From positions 9,238,001-9,302,000 of the forward strand of contig NC_066272.1 of assembly GCF_905404315.1 (NCBI RefSeq): a stretch of 64,000 bases of DNA. Direction: 5' to 3'. This stretch comes from Leptidea sinapis. Its lineage: Eukaryota; Arthropoda; Insecta; Lepidoptera; Pieridae. Below the pieces are notes generated by a model, which saw only the letters and a program-made list of their open reading frames with translations, was not told the origin of the DNA and did no database searches. The position numbers were made by a program, and so were the translations under genes. Of this stretch, positions 21,666 through 31,760 are shown piece after piece (the stretch's first letter is position 1; every line of letters starts with the position of its first letter).

Positions 21666-22029
21666 GTCATTACGTCAGCCTCTTGCCCGTTGATATAAAA
21701 GAAACTTTGATCGTATTTTATTGTCTTATACTGGCTAAAGGGTATCGCAAAGTCTCACTTACTCGAAGGCCCAATATTACATTTCAAATGTTTCAATTTT
21801 ATAACAACGAAACAGTGTCATCCAGTGTCAGTCCTACTCACTGACCTGTATAAATACCACTGGACAGGCTGTTCCATATGTTTGTCAGTAAATTTTTCGT
21901 GCCTATGCGATGCTGAAGTATTTTTGCATTTTAAATTAATTTTGTTAGTTTTCCGTGTTATTTATGCTTCAAGAATCAACGTAATAAAGTATACAATTTT
22001 TTTTTTGTAAATAGTTTCTCACCATCTAT
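21666..22029. other. Spacer
   Basis: No supported gene; the AT-rich frame at 21825-22010 is not convincing. Confidence 0.35.
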
Positions 22030-22256
22030 CGATGTTTTCTGAGGTTGTCATCACTAGATTTAGTATCGCAGACTCTCTCTACATGGCCAACAGCGCCAAA
22101 ATGGCGAATAACAAACAGGTTTTGTGCCTGTTTGTTGTTTGTGTTTGTGCACTTAGACAGCCGCCAGTCCAATGGTTTATAGTAGAGGTCAGTGGTCCTA
22201 CTCCTACCAGTACTACCAACGTCTCTTATTTCTTTTTAAAGCACGGAACCCTATAA
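22030..22256 (+). other. Open frame in a G+C-richer island, repeat-like end
   Basis: A 74-codon frame contains MANSAKMANNKQ and a hydrophobic VLCLFVVCVCAL stretch, but AACAAACAGG and CCTGTTTGTT form a hairpin that explains part of it. It ends in GCACGGAACCCTATAAA, which echoes the ends of REP-K. More likely a repeat fragment than a gene. Confidence 0.25.
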
Positions 22257-22409
22257 ATTGTGTTTTTATTAAAGATTACCATCAGGAACCCTATTACTAA
22301 CACAGAAGACTTCATTGTTCACTTGTCTGTCCGTATGACTGAGAGACTGATCTCATAAACTGTTGTATTTTATAAAACAGCAAAAATTTTGACACAGTAT
22401 AACGTTATA

Positions 22410-22828
22410 TCTAAACTAATACTATAAAGCGGAAACATTTGTGTTTTTTTTATGTATGTTTGTTATGTTTTCACACAAAAACACTAGACCAATTTCAAAA
22501 ATTCATTCACCATTAGAAATCTGCATCTTCACTGAGTAACATATGCTATATTTTATGCTAGTAACATTTAAAAGGTGTGAAAAACTTGAAAGTCATAAAA
22601 AATCTGTCAACGCGTGCGCTGCGGAAACTTGATGAGAGAAGATATTATTATACTATGCCACTATAACTACTTTTACATTTTAAAAGTTGATATAAGTGCC
22701 GACATTATTCAAACCATATTATTCATACCTCTTTATTAATTTCAATACCTGTTAAATTACCGACTTAGTAGACTTTCCACTACCACGAGATCGGTATCTA
22801 AGCGAGTGAACCCGCGGGGCATTGCTAG
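22410..22828 (+). mobile_element. HEL-3 Helitron, 419 bp
   Basis: It starts TCTAAACTAATACTATAAAG and ends CCCGCGGGGCATTGCTAG, with A before and T after. It shares the HEL-3 pattern with 23180-23560. Non-autonomous. Confidence 0.8.
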
Positions 22829-23179
22829 TATTATTATAAAATAAAACAAAAATGGATATTTCCAAGATGGCTGCCATGTAAATTTAAAATTCCTTTCAAA
22901 AGTATTTATGAAGTACATAGTGTTACACCGAGTCTAGTACGCAATTTAATGGTTTTTTCAATTAATAAGAGTTTTATAAGACTTTATTGTTTAACCATTC
23001 ATTAATTTACGCGTTAAGCCGAACTAAGTCGACACAGATTTCGATCGACAATTGAACGCTGGCTGAAGGACGCGGGGCCTATTTTAATAATAAATTCTAG
23101 TACCTTCAAGTAAAGATTAGATAGTTTGATTCTACATGACAAACACTTTGATTAACTACACCTATTCTTAGTTTTTAAA

Positions 23180-23560
23180 TCCCTACTAATATTATAAATG
23201 TGAATGTAAGTTTGTTTGTGACGCTTTTACGCCTTAGCTACTGAACAGATTTTGATGAAATTTTGTACAGCGATAGACTAGAGCTTGGGAAAGGATATAG
23301 GCTACATTTTATCCCGGAAAAATCCATGGTTCCCGCGGGATTTGTGAAAAACTGAAATTAACGTCGATGAGATATAACTATAACAATAGTAGGTTTAGTT
23401 TGTCATAGCAATCTTCCCCGAACTAAGATTAATATAATATGTTGGGATCGGGAGCGAAAACAGGAACCGGAGCTGGAATAGGACATGAGATAATCTTCAA
23501 TTCCAAACTTGCTTAATATTTTTAAAAATCTACACGGACGAAGTCGCGGGCATCAGCTAG
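23180..23560 (+). mobile_element. HEL-3 Helitron, 381 bp, textbook ends
   Basis: It starts TCCCTACTAATATTATAAAT and ends GAAGTCGCGGGCATCAGCTAG, with A at 23179 and T at 23561. The interior has the usual CTACATTTTATCCCGG block. No open frame. Confidence 0.9.
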
Positions 23561-23828
23561 TAATCTATAAAGAGTGAGGCCTTAATAATTTAATATATAA
23601 AACGTAAGTAATTAATTAATTAAATTTTCAAACATATCAACTCATTTAGCAGCTTTCTTTTTAGTAAAATATGATAACAATGCAAATATTGTAAATTCAT
23701 TATACACATTAATTAGGGTATTACGATATATTAATGACTTGAGTTGTGTTGGAAGTTGCTAATAATTGAAGACTTAACACATTTTTTTTTTTAATTAAAA
23801 TCTCCTTCGAAGCTAAAACTCTGAATCT
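23561..23828. other. Spacer
   Basis: AT-rich; nothing recognised. Confidence 0.35.
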
Positions 23829-24010
23829 CAAATCAAATCAAAATCACTTAATTCATGTTGGTCAAGAAAATGACAGTTATGAGTGTCAAAAGTTCTTCTT
23901 TTTTTTTAAATATTTACCGCCACTTCAGAAACGTTTAAGTCTTAATGAGAAGAAGCGGCAAGAAACTGATTGCCACTCATTTAAATCAACATTTACAGCT
24001 TTATCGTTTT
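23829..24010 (-). mobile_element. LINE-3 3' tail
   Basis: CAAATCAAAATCACTTAATTCATG, GAAAATGACAGTTATGAGTG and AATGAGAAGAAGCGGCAAGA match 37375-37545 and the reverse of 38805-38945. On the minus strand it is a LINE 3' UTR with a TTTTGATTTGATT tail. Confidence 0.65.
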
Positions 24011-24117
24011 TCAATTCATTTCAATAACAATATATGCAAAGTGATGTAACAAAAACACTTAAACGTCAAAAACTGAATGGCTTACACTAGTAAGTGAAAA
24101 ATAAGTAATATACCAGA

Positions 24118-24460
24118 CAGACGTTGTTCTGTACATAATAAAAAAAATACTGTTTTATAGGAATTTGCCAATAATATTTAAATATAACATCAAGAATTAT
24201 TTCGGAAAAAATGCTCCCTGTTGTTATAATGAAATTGTTCCACAGCGGAACTGTCAAACCGTGGGTCAGTAAATTCTCTCACAGAAAATATGTTCATACA
24301 AAACAAATATTGGAAATAAAAATAATTATCGGTCCCAAATCGAAATAAAAACTATCCTGTCTCTCAAGTTGGACCAAACTGCACTCCATGAAGTAATCCC
24401 CATTAAAATTCGTTCATTAGTTTAGGAGTCCATCGCGGACAAACAACGTGTCAAAATTAT
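24118..24460 (-). mobile_element. HEL-1 Helitron, partly degraded 3' end
   Basis: It reads GACAGACGTTGTTCTG, ATAACATCAAGAATTATTTC, GAACTGTCAAACCGTG, AAGTTGGACCAAACTGCACT and GCGGACAAACAACGTG in the same order as 34308-34650. The CTAG corner is mutated (CCAG). Confidence 0.75.
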
Positions 24461-24994
24461 TTTTTAATTTAAAAAATAAATAACATAATTTCTGCATAAT
24501 TAATATTTGTGTGTAGTTTTAAGTTGTTTCCTTTTTCTTTTATAATTAATTAAATATTACACTTCAAATTTGAATAATATTATGTATTCCAACGATCTTT
24601 TGTACACGGTAAAACTCGAATGAGTTTATTTACGTACAACAATTTTGATATTTATAATATGTAATTTGTTAATAAGAAATAAATAATAATAATATAATTT
24701 GAAATACAGGATAATTTAAAATAAAATATTTAATAAACTTGATTAAATTTAAATAACTTACCTCGAAACATTTATACACCATTTGCACTCACTCAAGTCT
24801 TGCAGCGCTAAATTATCGCTCAAAGTGACAATGCTATCAAGCAGGCGTTCGCAATACGAACTAACCCATGAGATTGGTATTATTTACAATGGTATGCAAA
24901 GAAAGGGGGGGTAAAACCCAAATAATATACGTCATATGCGTTTCACATACTAAATACAGATGATTTAAGACAGGTTACACAATAAATTATGTTT
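24461..24994. other. AT-rich spacer
   Basis: No supported feature. A run of seven G lies at 24905-24911. Confidence 0.4.
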
Positions 24995-25248
24995 TAATAC
25001 AAATGATATTAAGTTTTCTTTAGTGATAATTCCGCCAATATTTGTTTTTAAAACAATTCGACAGGTGTTTCGCCTCTACACGAGGCATCCTCAGGAGGTG
25101 TTGTCTCGCCAAAAACTGGCACGAGACGATTTTGGCGAGACAACACGTCCTGAGGATGCCTCGTGTAGAGGCGAAACACGTGTCGAATTGTTTTAAGAAC
25201 AAATATTGGCGGAATTAACACTAAAGAAAACTTAAATCATTTGTATAA
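24995..25248. repeat. Near-perfect palindrome, arms about 115 bp
   Basis: The left arm (24995-25118) and right arm (25130-25248) are almost exact reverse complements: AAGTTTTCTTTAGTG pairs with CACTAAAGAAAACTT, GTTTCGCCTCTACACGAGGC with GCCTCGTGTAGAGGCGAAAC, and GTTGTCTCGCCAAAA with TTTTGGCGAGACAAC. The loop is about 12-18 bp. Mismatches are few, so it is young or maintained. A foldback MITE or an inverted duplication. Confidence 0.85.
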
Positions 25249-25309
25249 TTATGGATTTCCGCAAAGTAACGCCTAATTCAATACATTTTCAAATTATGTT
25301 TTGTTATTC

Positions 25310-25528
25310 AATAAGGTCTGAAGGGCGCCGTAGATAGTGAAATTACTGGACAAATGAGACTTGACATCTGATGTCTCAAGGCGACGAGCACAATTGTAGT
25401 GCCGCTCAGAATTTTTGTATTTTTCTATAATCTGGATCGTCCCTGCATTGTAATGGGCAGGGCGTATCAATTATCATCAGCTGACCGTCCTGCTCAACTC
25501 TCCCCTTATTTTCATACAAAAAAAATGC
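25310..25528 (+). mobile_element. SINE-1, 5' truncated
   Basis: It starts at GGTCTGAAGGGCGCCGTAGA and runs through CAATTGTAGTGCCGCTCAGA to the A-rich tail after TTTTCATACA. Confidence 0.8.
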
Positions 25529-25579
25529 AATAAGCTAAATTTATAGTAGATTTAATTTTGGAAAATATATAAAATAATA

Positions 25580-25813
25580 TTAATAATATTGGCATACTCT
25601 TACACAAATTATCTTGCCCCAAACTAGGCATAGCCTGTACTATGGATACAAGACAACTATATATTTAATACAATATACTTACTTAAACATACATAAATAC
25701 AAATAAACATCCATGACTCGGAAACAAACATGTTTAGCATATAAATGTTTGCATCTACCGGGATTTTAACCCGGGTCTCAGTTGGCAGCATACTAACCAC
25801 TGGGCTATAGGTT
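25580..25813 (-). mobile_element. SINE-2, near full length
   Basis: On the minus strand, a tRNA-like head with CCAGTGGTTAG and a damaged B box (GGTTAAAATCC) precedes the conserved body and the CTAGTTTGGGGCAAG block. It is collinear with 1165-1427. Confidence 0.8.
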
Positions 25814-25814
25814 T

Positions 25815-25885
25815 CGTCGATTGTTCTAGTGTTGCAGGATTGTGGGCGGCGGTGATCACTTAGCATCAGGTGTCCGTAAGAACGT
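25815..25885 (+). mobile_element. LINE-1 3' UTR fragment
   Basis: TGTGGGCGGCGGTGATCACT followed by TAGCATCAGGTGTCCG is the common LINE-1 3' end. The A-rich tail is lost. Confidence 0.65.
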
Positions 25886-25911
25886 TTGAAATATGAAAAT
25901 ATGATTTAAGA

Positions 25912-26136
25912 TTAATAAAATCCGAGGAATTCTTCGCATGGTGATGATATAATGGTATAAATATCAGGACGACCGAGCCTTGCTCTAATTGGACTAATAG
26001 GACATCTGGATTCGTATTGGCGTCTTCTGCTTTCCGGATCATCCAATGTCCCATCTGAGCTATTATAGTCTTGTATGTAGAAGCGAAATTTACCATTGTA
26101 TTCTAATGTTATTGTAGCTGTTTCACATTTAAACAC
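25912..26136 (-). CDS. Unrecognised 74-codon ORF in a Helitron-like element
   Basis: On the minus strand an ATG-initiated frame carries MFKCETATITLEYNGKFRFY, then IQDYNSSDGTLDDPESRRRQ, a basic YESRCPISPIRARLGRP and a stop after EEFLGFY. The composition is protein-like, with charged and aromatic residues well mixed. I cannot name the family. It lies directly behind a Helitron-like 5' end (26137-26270, same strand), so it is probably an exon fragment carried by or fused to that element. An overlapping frame (25866-26096 minus) looks like its shadow. It could be a piece of a larger transposon protein. Confidence 0.35.
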   Translation of the reverse strand: MFKCETATITLEYNGKFRFYIQDYNSSDGTLDDPESRRRQYESRCPISPIRARLGRPDIYTIISSPCEEFLGFY

Positions 26137-26270
26137 GGATAAACCTACATTTTTTTAAATTGAAACCTAGCTAGATCGATTTCTCTAAATTTCATTCAAA
26201 TCGTTGGAGCCGTTTTCGAGGTTCAGAATTATATACACAAGAATTGCTCTTTTAAAGATATGAGATATCA
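26137..26270 (-). mobile_element. Helitron-like 5' end
   Basis: On the minus strand it starts near TCTCATATCTTTAAAAGAGC and contains AACGGCTCCAACGATTTGAA and a CGATCTAGCTAGG block. These are features of a common lepidopteran Helitron-like or related repeat. The 3' end is not identified. Confidence 0.5.
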
Positions 26271-26276
26271 CTCAGA

Positions 26277-26478
26277 TCAGAGCTGTTAGACAACCGATTT
26301 ATACAGGCCAGGAATATGAGTTTAGTGTGCGTGACAAGCTACGTCTTACACTCGCGATTTTTATGACACTTTGTGATAGTGTGCGTGAATGACTCAAAAT
26401 AGAGGTTAGTTCTAAACACAATTTTTTTCGACGTTTTCACAGCTGTCATCTATATGTCAGTCTATCAAGACGTATAAA
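26277..26478 (+). mobile_element. MITE-2 copy
   Basis: It is collinear with 21252-21436: GTTAGACAACCGATTTATAC, GAGTTTAGTGTGCGTGAC, CTCGCGATTTTTATGACAC, TTTTCACAGCTGTCAT, ending AAGACGTATAAA. Confidence 0.75.
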
Positions 26479-26861
26479 TGATGTAAGGGTATACGAGTTT
26501 TCTCGAGTCAATTCCATTATCTCAACGACTAAACAAGTTTGAAAAGACCTTGTGACAAGACCGAGAATCTTTTTTTAAATGCATAAATGGTATTCGATTT
26601 TTTAAACCAAGGAGTTTTCAATTAAAAAGATTTTAATATGACAGGAACAGTGGAAATATTCCATTCCCGATACTTTTAGTGCAGCCTATATACATTCGCA
26701 TAGTGAATATTAGTGCCATTTGTCACAATGAAATTTCCTGTACTTTGACACATTATCCAAAAAAAATACTACTAAACACATTTTGTATACTTAAAACTGA
26801 ATTTGTACATCAATTATTTGGTAAAAAATTATGGATGACATTGGTTCAAGGACGCTATTCG
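26479..26861. other. Spacer
   Basis: The open frame 26679-26912 on the plus strand is AT-rich and runs into SINE-1, so it is not called. Confidence 0.4.
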
Positions 26862-27165
26862 GAACTTTTTTTTATGAGCAAAAGGGACGACACGATCAGG
26901 ACGTTCAGCTGATGGTAATTGAAACGCCCTGCCCATTACAATGCAGTGCCGCTCAGTATTCTTGAAAAACCCCAAAAAATCCGAGCGGCACTACAACCTG
27001 AGACATAAGATAGTCTCATTTGCCCAGTAATTTCACTAGCTACGGCGCCCTTAAGACCGAAACATTGTAATGTTTAAACATTACTGCTTCACGGCAGAAA
27101 TAGGCGCCGTTGTAGTACCTATAATCTAGCTGGCATCCTGTGCAAAGGAGCCTCCCACTGGTGAA
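26862..27165 (-). mobile_element. SINE-1, full length
   Basis: The plus strand shows an A/T tail, CAGGACGTTCAGCTGATGG, GCCCAGTAATTTCACTAGC and GCAAAGGAGCCTCCCACTGG in order. This is the complete element reversed. Confidence 0.85.
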
Positions 27166-27444
27166 CTTATTCCAAGTATGGGCAAGCATATTATTATGAA
27201 ACATTACCAATCTGCACTTGATGTCATTTCGTCTTTAATTTACACTGTTGTGTAAGACCTTAATGTGCCGAAGAAATAAGAAACCATTACGGTATCCAGT
27301 AGTACATAATTAAATTTTATGCAGACCTAAAGGGCCTAAATACAGTTACAAAAGAATTAATGTTCATAAGTGACTAGTGACAACAAGTCAGTATAGCTAA
27401 AACAATTTGAATTAACTAAACAAATAAATAAAATAACCTTAGAT
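27166..27444. other. Spacer
   Basis: Nothing recognised. Confidence 0.35.
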
Positions 27445-27968
27445 TATATATACGTCTAGATAGACTATCGGCCGTTCGCAACATACTATCTACAGAAAGA
27501 GATAAATTACTTCCTTCAACTGTCAGTAATTAGCTGTCAATAATCTGAAGCTGTCCCAATATACCCGTAAGTCATTCTTATCACCTTATATTGGGACGCA
27601 TTTGAATTGCAAATTCAATATAAACTTTATATCACTGGTAAGCTATACGTCGTCCCATTGACAGACAGCGTGCACGGATAAGGTGAGTTACCGTCGATAA
27701 GTTTATTGGGACAGAAAAAATCAACCATAGTCACGATTTTTATCTCAAGTACATAGACTGAAGATAGGGAACGGCCGTATGACAGTTGTGAAAACGTCGA
27801 AAAAAATATGAGTTTAGAACTAAGCTGTATTTCGAGCAATTCACGCACACTAACACAAAGTGTCATACAAATGTGTTTGTGTGTGTGCGAGTGTAAGACG
27901 TAGCTCGTCACGCACACTAAAGTAATATTCCTGGCCTGTTTTTATCGGTTGTCTAACAGTAGAAGACT
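27445..27968 (-). mobile_element. MITE-2 copy split by MITE-1
   Basis: The left end ATATACGTCTAGATAGACTA (to 27468) resumes at 27778 with TATGACAGTTGTGAAAACG and continues to GTCTAACAGTAGAAGACTCT. Removing MITE-1 and one TAT restores the sequence order seen at 58898-58925. Confidence 0.85.
27469..27777 (+). mobile_element. MITE-1 nested in MITE-2, TAT target duplication
   Basis: It has CGGCCGTTCGCAAC and AGGGAACGGCCG ends, with TAT at 27466-27468 and 27778-27780. It is collinear with 5928-6221. The nesting shows that MITE-1 moved after this MITE-2 copy had inserted. Confidence 0.9.
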
Positions 27969-28571
27969 CTACGTAGAATTATTTAAGAAAATAACTAAAC
28001 AAATATTTTTGTGTATTTTGTGTTTTTATTAGGATTGCACCAACCTTTAAAATATTGATAAAAAATATGATAATGGTATTGCGTACTTATCCTGCAAATA
28101 AAATATTCATTTTCAAAAAATGTCATAATATATTCTTATTTAGCTTCAAACAGCAACATTTTAACATCGTGTTTTGAAATGCCTTATTAAATTTAATCAA
28201 AATTAATCAGTTCACAAGTCGTGTGAATTATCGCGGGAAATTGTACGCATTATAATAAGATGACATATCAAAGATGTGCGCGAACAGAATTAGCAAAGGG
28301 CTCTGTGGCGTAACAATTAAATGTTAAAGAATTTTGAAACAATCTTGTTTCCCACACAGATATTATTGAGTTTAGCTACACCCTGTGGTTTCAAAATGCA
28401 GTTGATGTGTAGTCATTAATCAACCAGTCATTTATTTTAATTATTTTTTATATAATAATTGAAAAGGGATGCACTTATGGTAAAAATATTTATTTACTTA
28501 AGGTACTAAATTAATCTATGACACTTGTTAAATAACTATAATTAATGGTTCTACTTGTGAGTGCGTGGATT
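27969..28571. other. Spacer
   Basis: AT-rich; no supported gene or repeat. Confidence 0.4.
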
Positions 28572-28810
28572 GGTTAAAATGGTTACTCGGACCGTTCCTG
28601 TATGGTTATAGAAGATAGTTAATGGTAACTGGGACCGGCCCGATCAATGGTTAAACACGTATTGCATCTCTACTGTGTATTGGTAATAATTGTTAAAATG
28701 GTTACTCGGACTGGTCCTGTAATGGTTATAGACGAATGGTTAATGGTAACTAGGACCGGCCCGATCAATGGTTACACGCGTACCGCCTTACTAAAGGCAA
28801 CACATGGTTA
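28572..28810 (+). repeat. 120-bp tandem repeat, two units
   Basis: The units begin at GTTAAAATGGTTACTCGGAC (28572 and 28692). Each contains two related half-units around GGTTACTCGGAC and GGTAACT(G/A)GGACCGGCC, so the array has a two-level structure. A chance frame across unit 2 gives a repeated MVTRTGP peptide. Origin unknown. Confidence 0.8.
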
Positions 28811-28989
28811 TAAGAAATTAATTTTATCTACTAAGCAGTATTTGTAATATAATGCTGTTGCATTGCGGACGCGTCAGCGACTTTGTATATACTCAGAATA
28901 TTTTATAGTTTCTAAGGACAGAGAATTTATGTTTGACAAACTATTAAGTTGGTCATACCTAATCGACATATTAGTATTATTAGATAACA
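28811..28989. other. Spacer
   Basis: Nothing recognised. Confidence 0.3.
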
Positions 28990-29371
28990 ACAACATCAAA
29001 TTCAAATATTTTTATTCAAAATAGGATGTGACATCACTTATTGAAAGTCAAAAACTACCACCCATTCTAAAAAGAATGCCTCTGAGCTGAGTAGAACGGG
29101 CGCAACAAACTCAGCGGGATTTTTTTCTCATAAAAAAAAATTATGGTTACAAAGTAATATCGTACAATTGAACTTATTATTTAATAGCCTGAGGATGGTC
29201 GCTACATTCCCAATCTGTAGTAGCATTCAGAAAGTCATTTATGTTATAGTAACCTTTACCACACAAACGTTTTTTTACAATTCTTTTGAATATCGTAATA
29301 CTTTTGTTTTGAACACTTTTTAATAATTTTGAAATACATATATCAACTATTAGGTCGTAACATCTTTGCAC
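28990..29371 (-). pseudogene. Jockey/CR1-like RT C-terminus with 3' UTR
   Basis: The minus strand (29177-29371) encodes FKRIVKKRLCGKGYYNINDF then LNATTDWE. This matches the FKkxvkkxLxxKxYYsixdFLNdkxxWe end of many non-LTR reverse transcriptases. 28990-29176 carries a 3' UTR with AGAACGGGCGCAACAAACTC (plus strand). It is 5' truncated and distinct from LINE-1 and LINE-2. Confidence 0.65.
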
Positions 29372-29571
29372 AAACTTCTACTCTAGTTCAAGTTTGTTTT
29401 ATCTGATTAATATTCAAAAAGTGTTCAATTTATGTTCAGTAAAAATCTTTAATATAAGTATGTTTGTTGCTATTGGCGCCAGCGTTATAACAGAAAGCAG
29501 AAAGTGAAACTCAGCTTAAAACCACTTACAATGTTATAATGATAGTAAAAATTAATAATTATTGTTTGTAG

Positions 29572-29719
29572 TGGAGATACCTGGTGTAAAGTTCCATGTA
29601 ATCCAATTGTTGACACTGACTTGAGGCTGGGGACTGAGCCAACGGCCATGAAGAATCGAGCGGAGCTAGGTTACCTTCCCTATCCTTTACCGCAAAAGAT
29701 CACCATAGTTTTAATATAG
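29572..29719 (+). CDS. Candidate terminal exon of an unrecognised gene
   Basis: A T-rich tract ending TTATTGTTTGTAG (AG at 29570-29571) looks like a splice acceptor. The frame that follows is open for 49 codons to TAG at 29717-29719 and is strikingly protein-like: SGDTWCKVPCNPIVDTDLRL, then GTEPTAMKNRAELGYLPYPL, then PQKITIVLI. Two Cys lie close together near the start. It is richer in G and C than the AT-rich flanks. No repeat family in the window covers it, which favours a host exon. The product is unknown, no upstream exon could be assigned, and no clear AATAAA follows soon. Confidence 0.4.
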
Positions 29720-30094
29720 AATTAGAAACATTTTAAATTTAGTACAAACATAATACAATTTCTTTACAAAAATAACAAAATTTTGTTCATGTTAAATAGT
29801 ATTGGTGTACAATTAATACATTTTCGTGCAATTTTTATCTACATTGAATGATTAGCATGGCTTCAACTGTAAAAGTAAGGGGGATTTTGGTGATTTTTTT
29901 TCGCTCTGTCTTTAAAAAATAGAAATGTAAAGAAAAAAATAATTTTCTTCTCATATTCTGTAGATATACAATTACTCTTTGAAAAAATATAAGCTTTATA
30001 TACCGTTAAGTCAAGAACTGGTTTCTTACTGGTTGGCGATTTCTTGGGATAGAGACCTTAATAAGCTAGGGATTAGGCCCAGCGTTTTATTCCT
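29720..30094. other. Spacer
   Basis: AT-rich; possible 3' UTR if the upstream exon is real. No canonical polyadenylation signal was noticed. Confidence 0.35.
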
Positions 30095-30270
30095 GGTATT
30101 TGTAAGCATTTGTATGAGTGATGTGAATGTTTGTTTCCAAGTCAGGGATGTTAATAGGTATTTATGCATGTTTAAGTATGTATATTCTATTAAATATATC
30201 GTTTTGTGCCACCCTCAGTACAGTCTTATTTGGGGCTAGCTAAATAGCTTGTGCGAAAGTGTCTGAAAAC
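30095..30270 (+). mobile_element. SINE-2, head missing
   Basis: GAATGTTTGTTTCCAAGTCA, GTATATTCTATTAAATATATCG and GCTTGTGCGAAAGTGTCTGA follow the SINE-2 body in plus orientation. Confidence 0.7.
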
Positions 30271-30902
30271 TCAGTTTCATCAACACATAGTCTACTGTGG
30301 CTTCTAGAAATTTTGTGAAGATACTTATACTACTCAAATGAGCTATAAGATGATAATTTTGCTAAATTTGATCTCTAAGGGAATAAAATAAGGGATGAAT
30401 GGTGTACGGAAGTCCGTTTGTTACGAATGTACGAAATTTTAATAAATTTATATTATTTTTCTTTCTCGAAACTAACCTGGAAATCTAGTTTAGGAGAAAG
30501 GCCAAAATATGAAAATATTATATTATTGATATCAGTATTTATCAGTCAGGAACTAAATTGAATGTGCTGGAGGTGGTGAAAATATGGATGAAAGATCGTG
30601 ATATTTAGATACAGGTGAAGCTTATATGAAATGATAGAGGTGAACTACTTAATTATCATTCCATTGATTGAGTGCGTGTGTGTAGAAGCGGACTACTATA
30701 GCGGCAGTAGGAGAAACTTCGAATAGTTTTGTCACATTAAAAAATAATTAAAAATTGTATCTGAATGTGATAAGGTCTTTTGAATGATTGTTGCCTGACT
30801 TATTAGTTTTCCTTCAGTTAAAATTGCTGTAATACTCTTCCTTCCGACCAGAGTCGGTCTAAAATACAAATTCCAAGAATACATCAGATTGTTATGATTG
30901 CC
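30271..30902. other. Spacer
   Basis: No supported gene or shared repeat. Confidence 0.4.
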
Positions 30903-31182
30903 TGAGGGAGGTTCCTTTGCACAGGAAGCCGGCTCGATTATGGGTATCGCAACGGAGCTTGTTTCTGCCGTGAAGCAGTAATATGTAAACATTACTGTGA
31001 ACTAGTGAAATTACTGGGCAAATGAGACTTAACATCTTATGTCTCAAGGTGACGAGTAGTGACGCTCAGAATTTTTGGGTATTTCAACAAAACTGAGCGG
31101 CACTGCATTGTAATGGGTAAGGCGTATCAATAGCCATCAGCTGAACGTCCTGCTCGTCTCATCCCTTATTTAAAAAAAAAAT
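30903..31182 (+). mobile_element. SINE-1 with internal deletion
   Basis: GAGGTTCCTTTGCACAGGAA, GAAGCAGTAATATGTAAACA, then a gap, AACTAGTGAAATTACTGGGC and the usual 3' end with an A-rich tail. Confidence 0.85.
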
Positions 31183-31559
31183 TAGTTGTAGTAACAATTT
31201 ATGTGATGGCAGTCACTTAACCATACGCTACTTTGATAAGATAAATAACCATTTGCAATAAATCAATTGCCTGCACCATATCAGATAACCATACTAAAGA
31301 TCTACACTACTAAACTATAGTTAGTAAATCATTGTATTTGTTGGATCCAATTACCAATTATGACAGTTATAACGATCATCATGTTCACGAAGCATCTTTA
31401 CACAAACAATGAATTCAAGCTCTAAAGGTTGATGCATCCAATATACGATAATTTATATTTTTACAGTTTATTCTTTATTTCTTTTAATGAAATAATTTAT
31501 ATTTTTTAAACACGATTCATATATTGGACGTAGGACCTTACACACTCGTTTGTTTTGTA
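31183..31559. other. Spacer
   Basis: Nothing recognised. Confidence 0.35.
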
Positions 31560-31760
31560 AATCACAGCCATTGTAAAATACTCTATTTGATTGAAAAGAT
31601 CGTTGAGTTTCTTGATTGTGTTCTTCTCACGAGCTCAACTTTTTTTAGAACATATGGTAGATTCAGTAATTTTAAAGATATACATATTTACAGTGACGAT
31701 TCATATAGCATTAAATTCAAGATTAATTTAATAAAGTCTATTTGACTTTGACTTTGAAAC
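31560..31760 (+). mobile_element. LINE-3 3' tail
   Basis: GATTCAGTAATTTTAAAGA and AATAAAGTCTATTTGACTTTGACTTTG give the LINE-3 3' end with a repeated TTTGAC tail, related to 38805-38945. Confidence 0.55.

Noticed and set aside
27627..27917. 96-codon minus-strand frame
   Set aside because: Lies across MITE-1 and MITE-2 sequence; chance frame.
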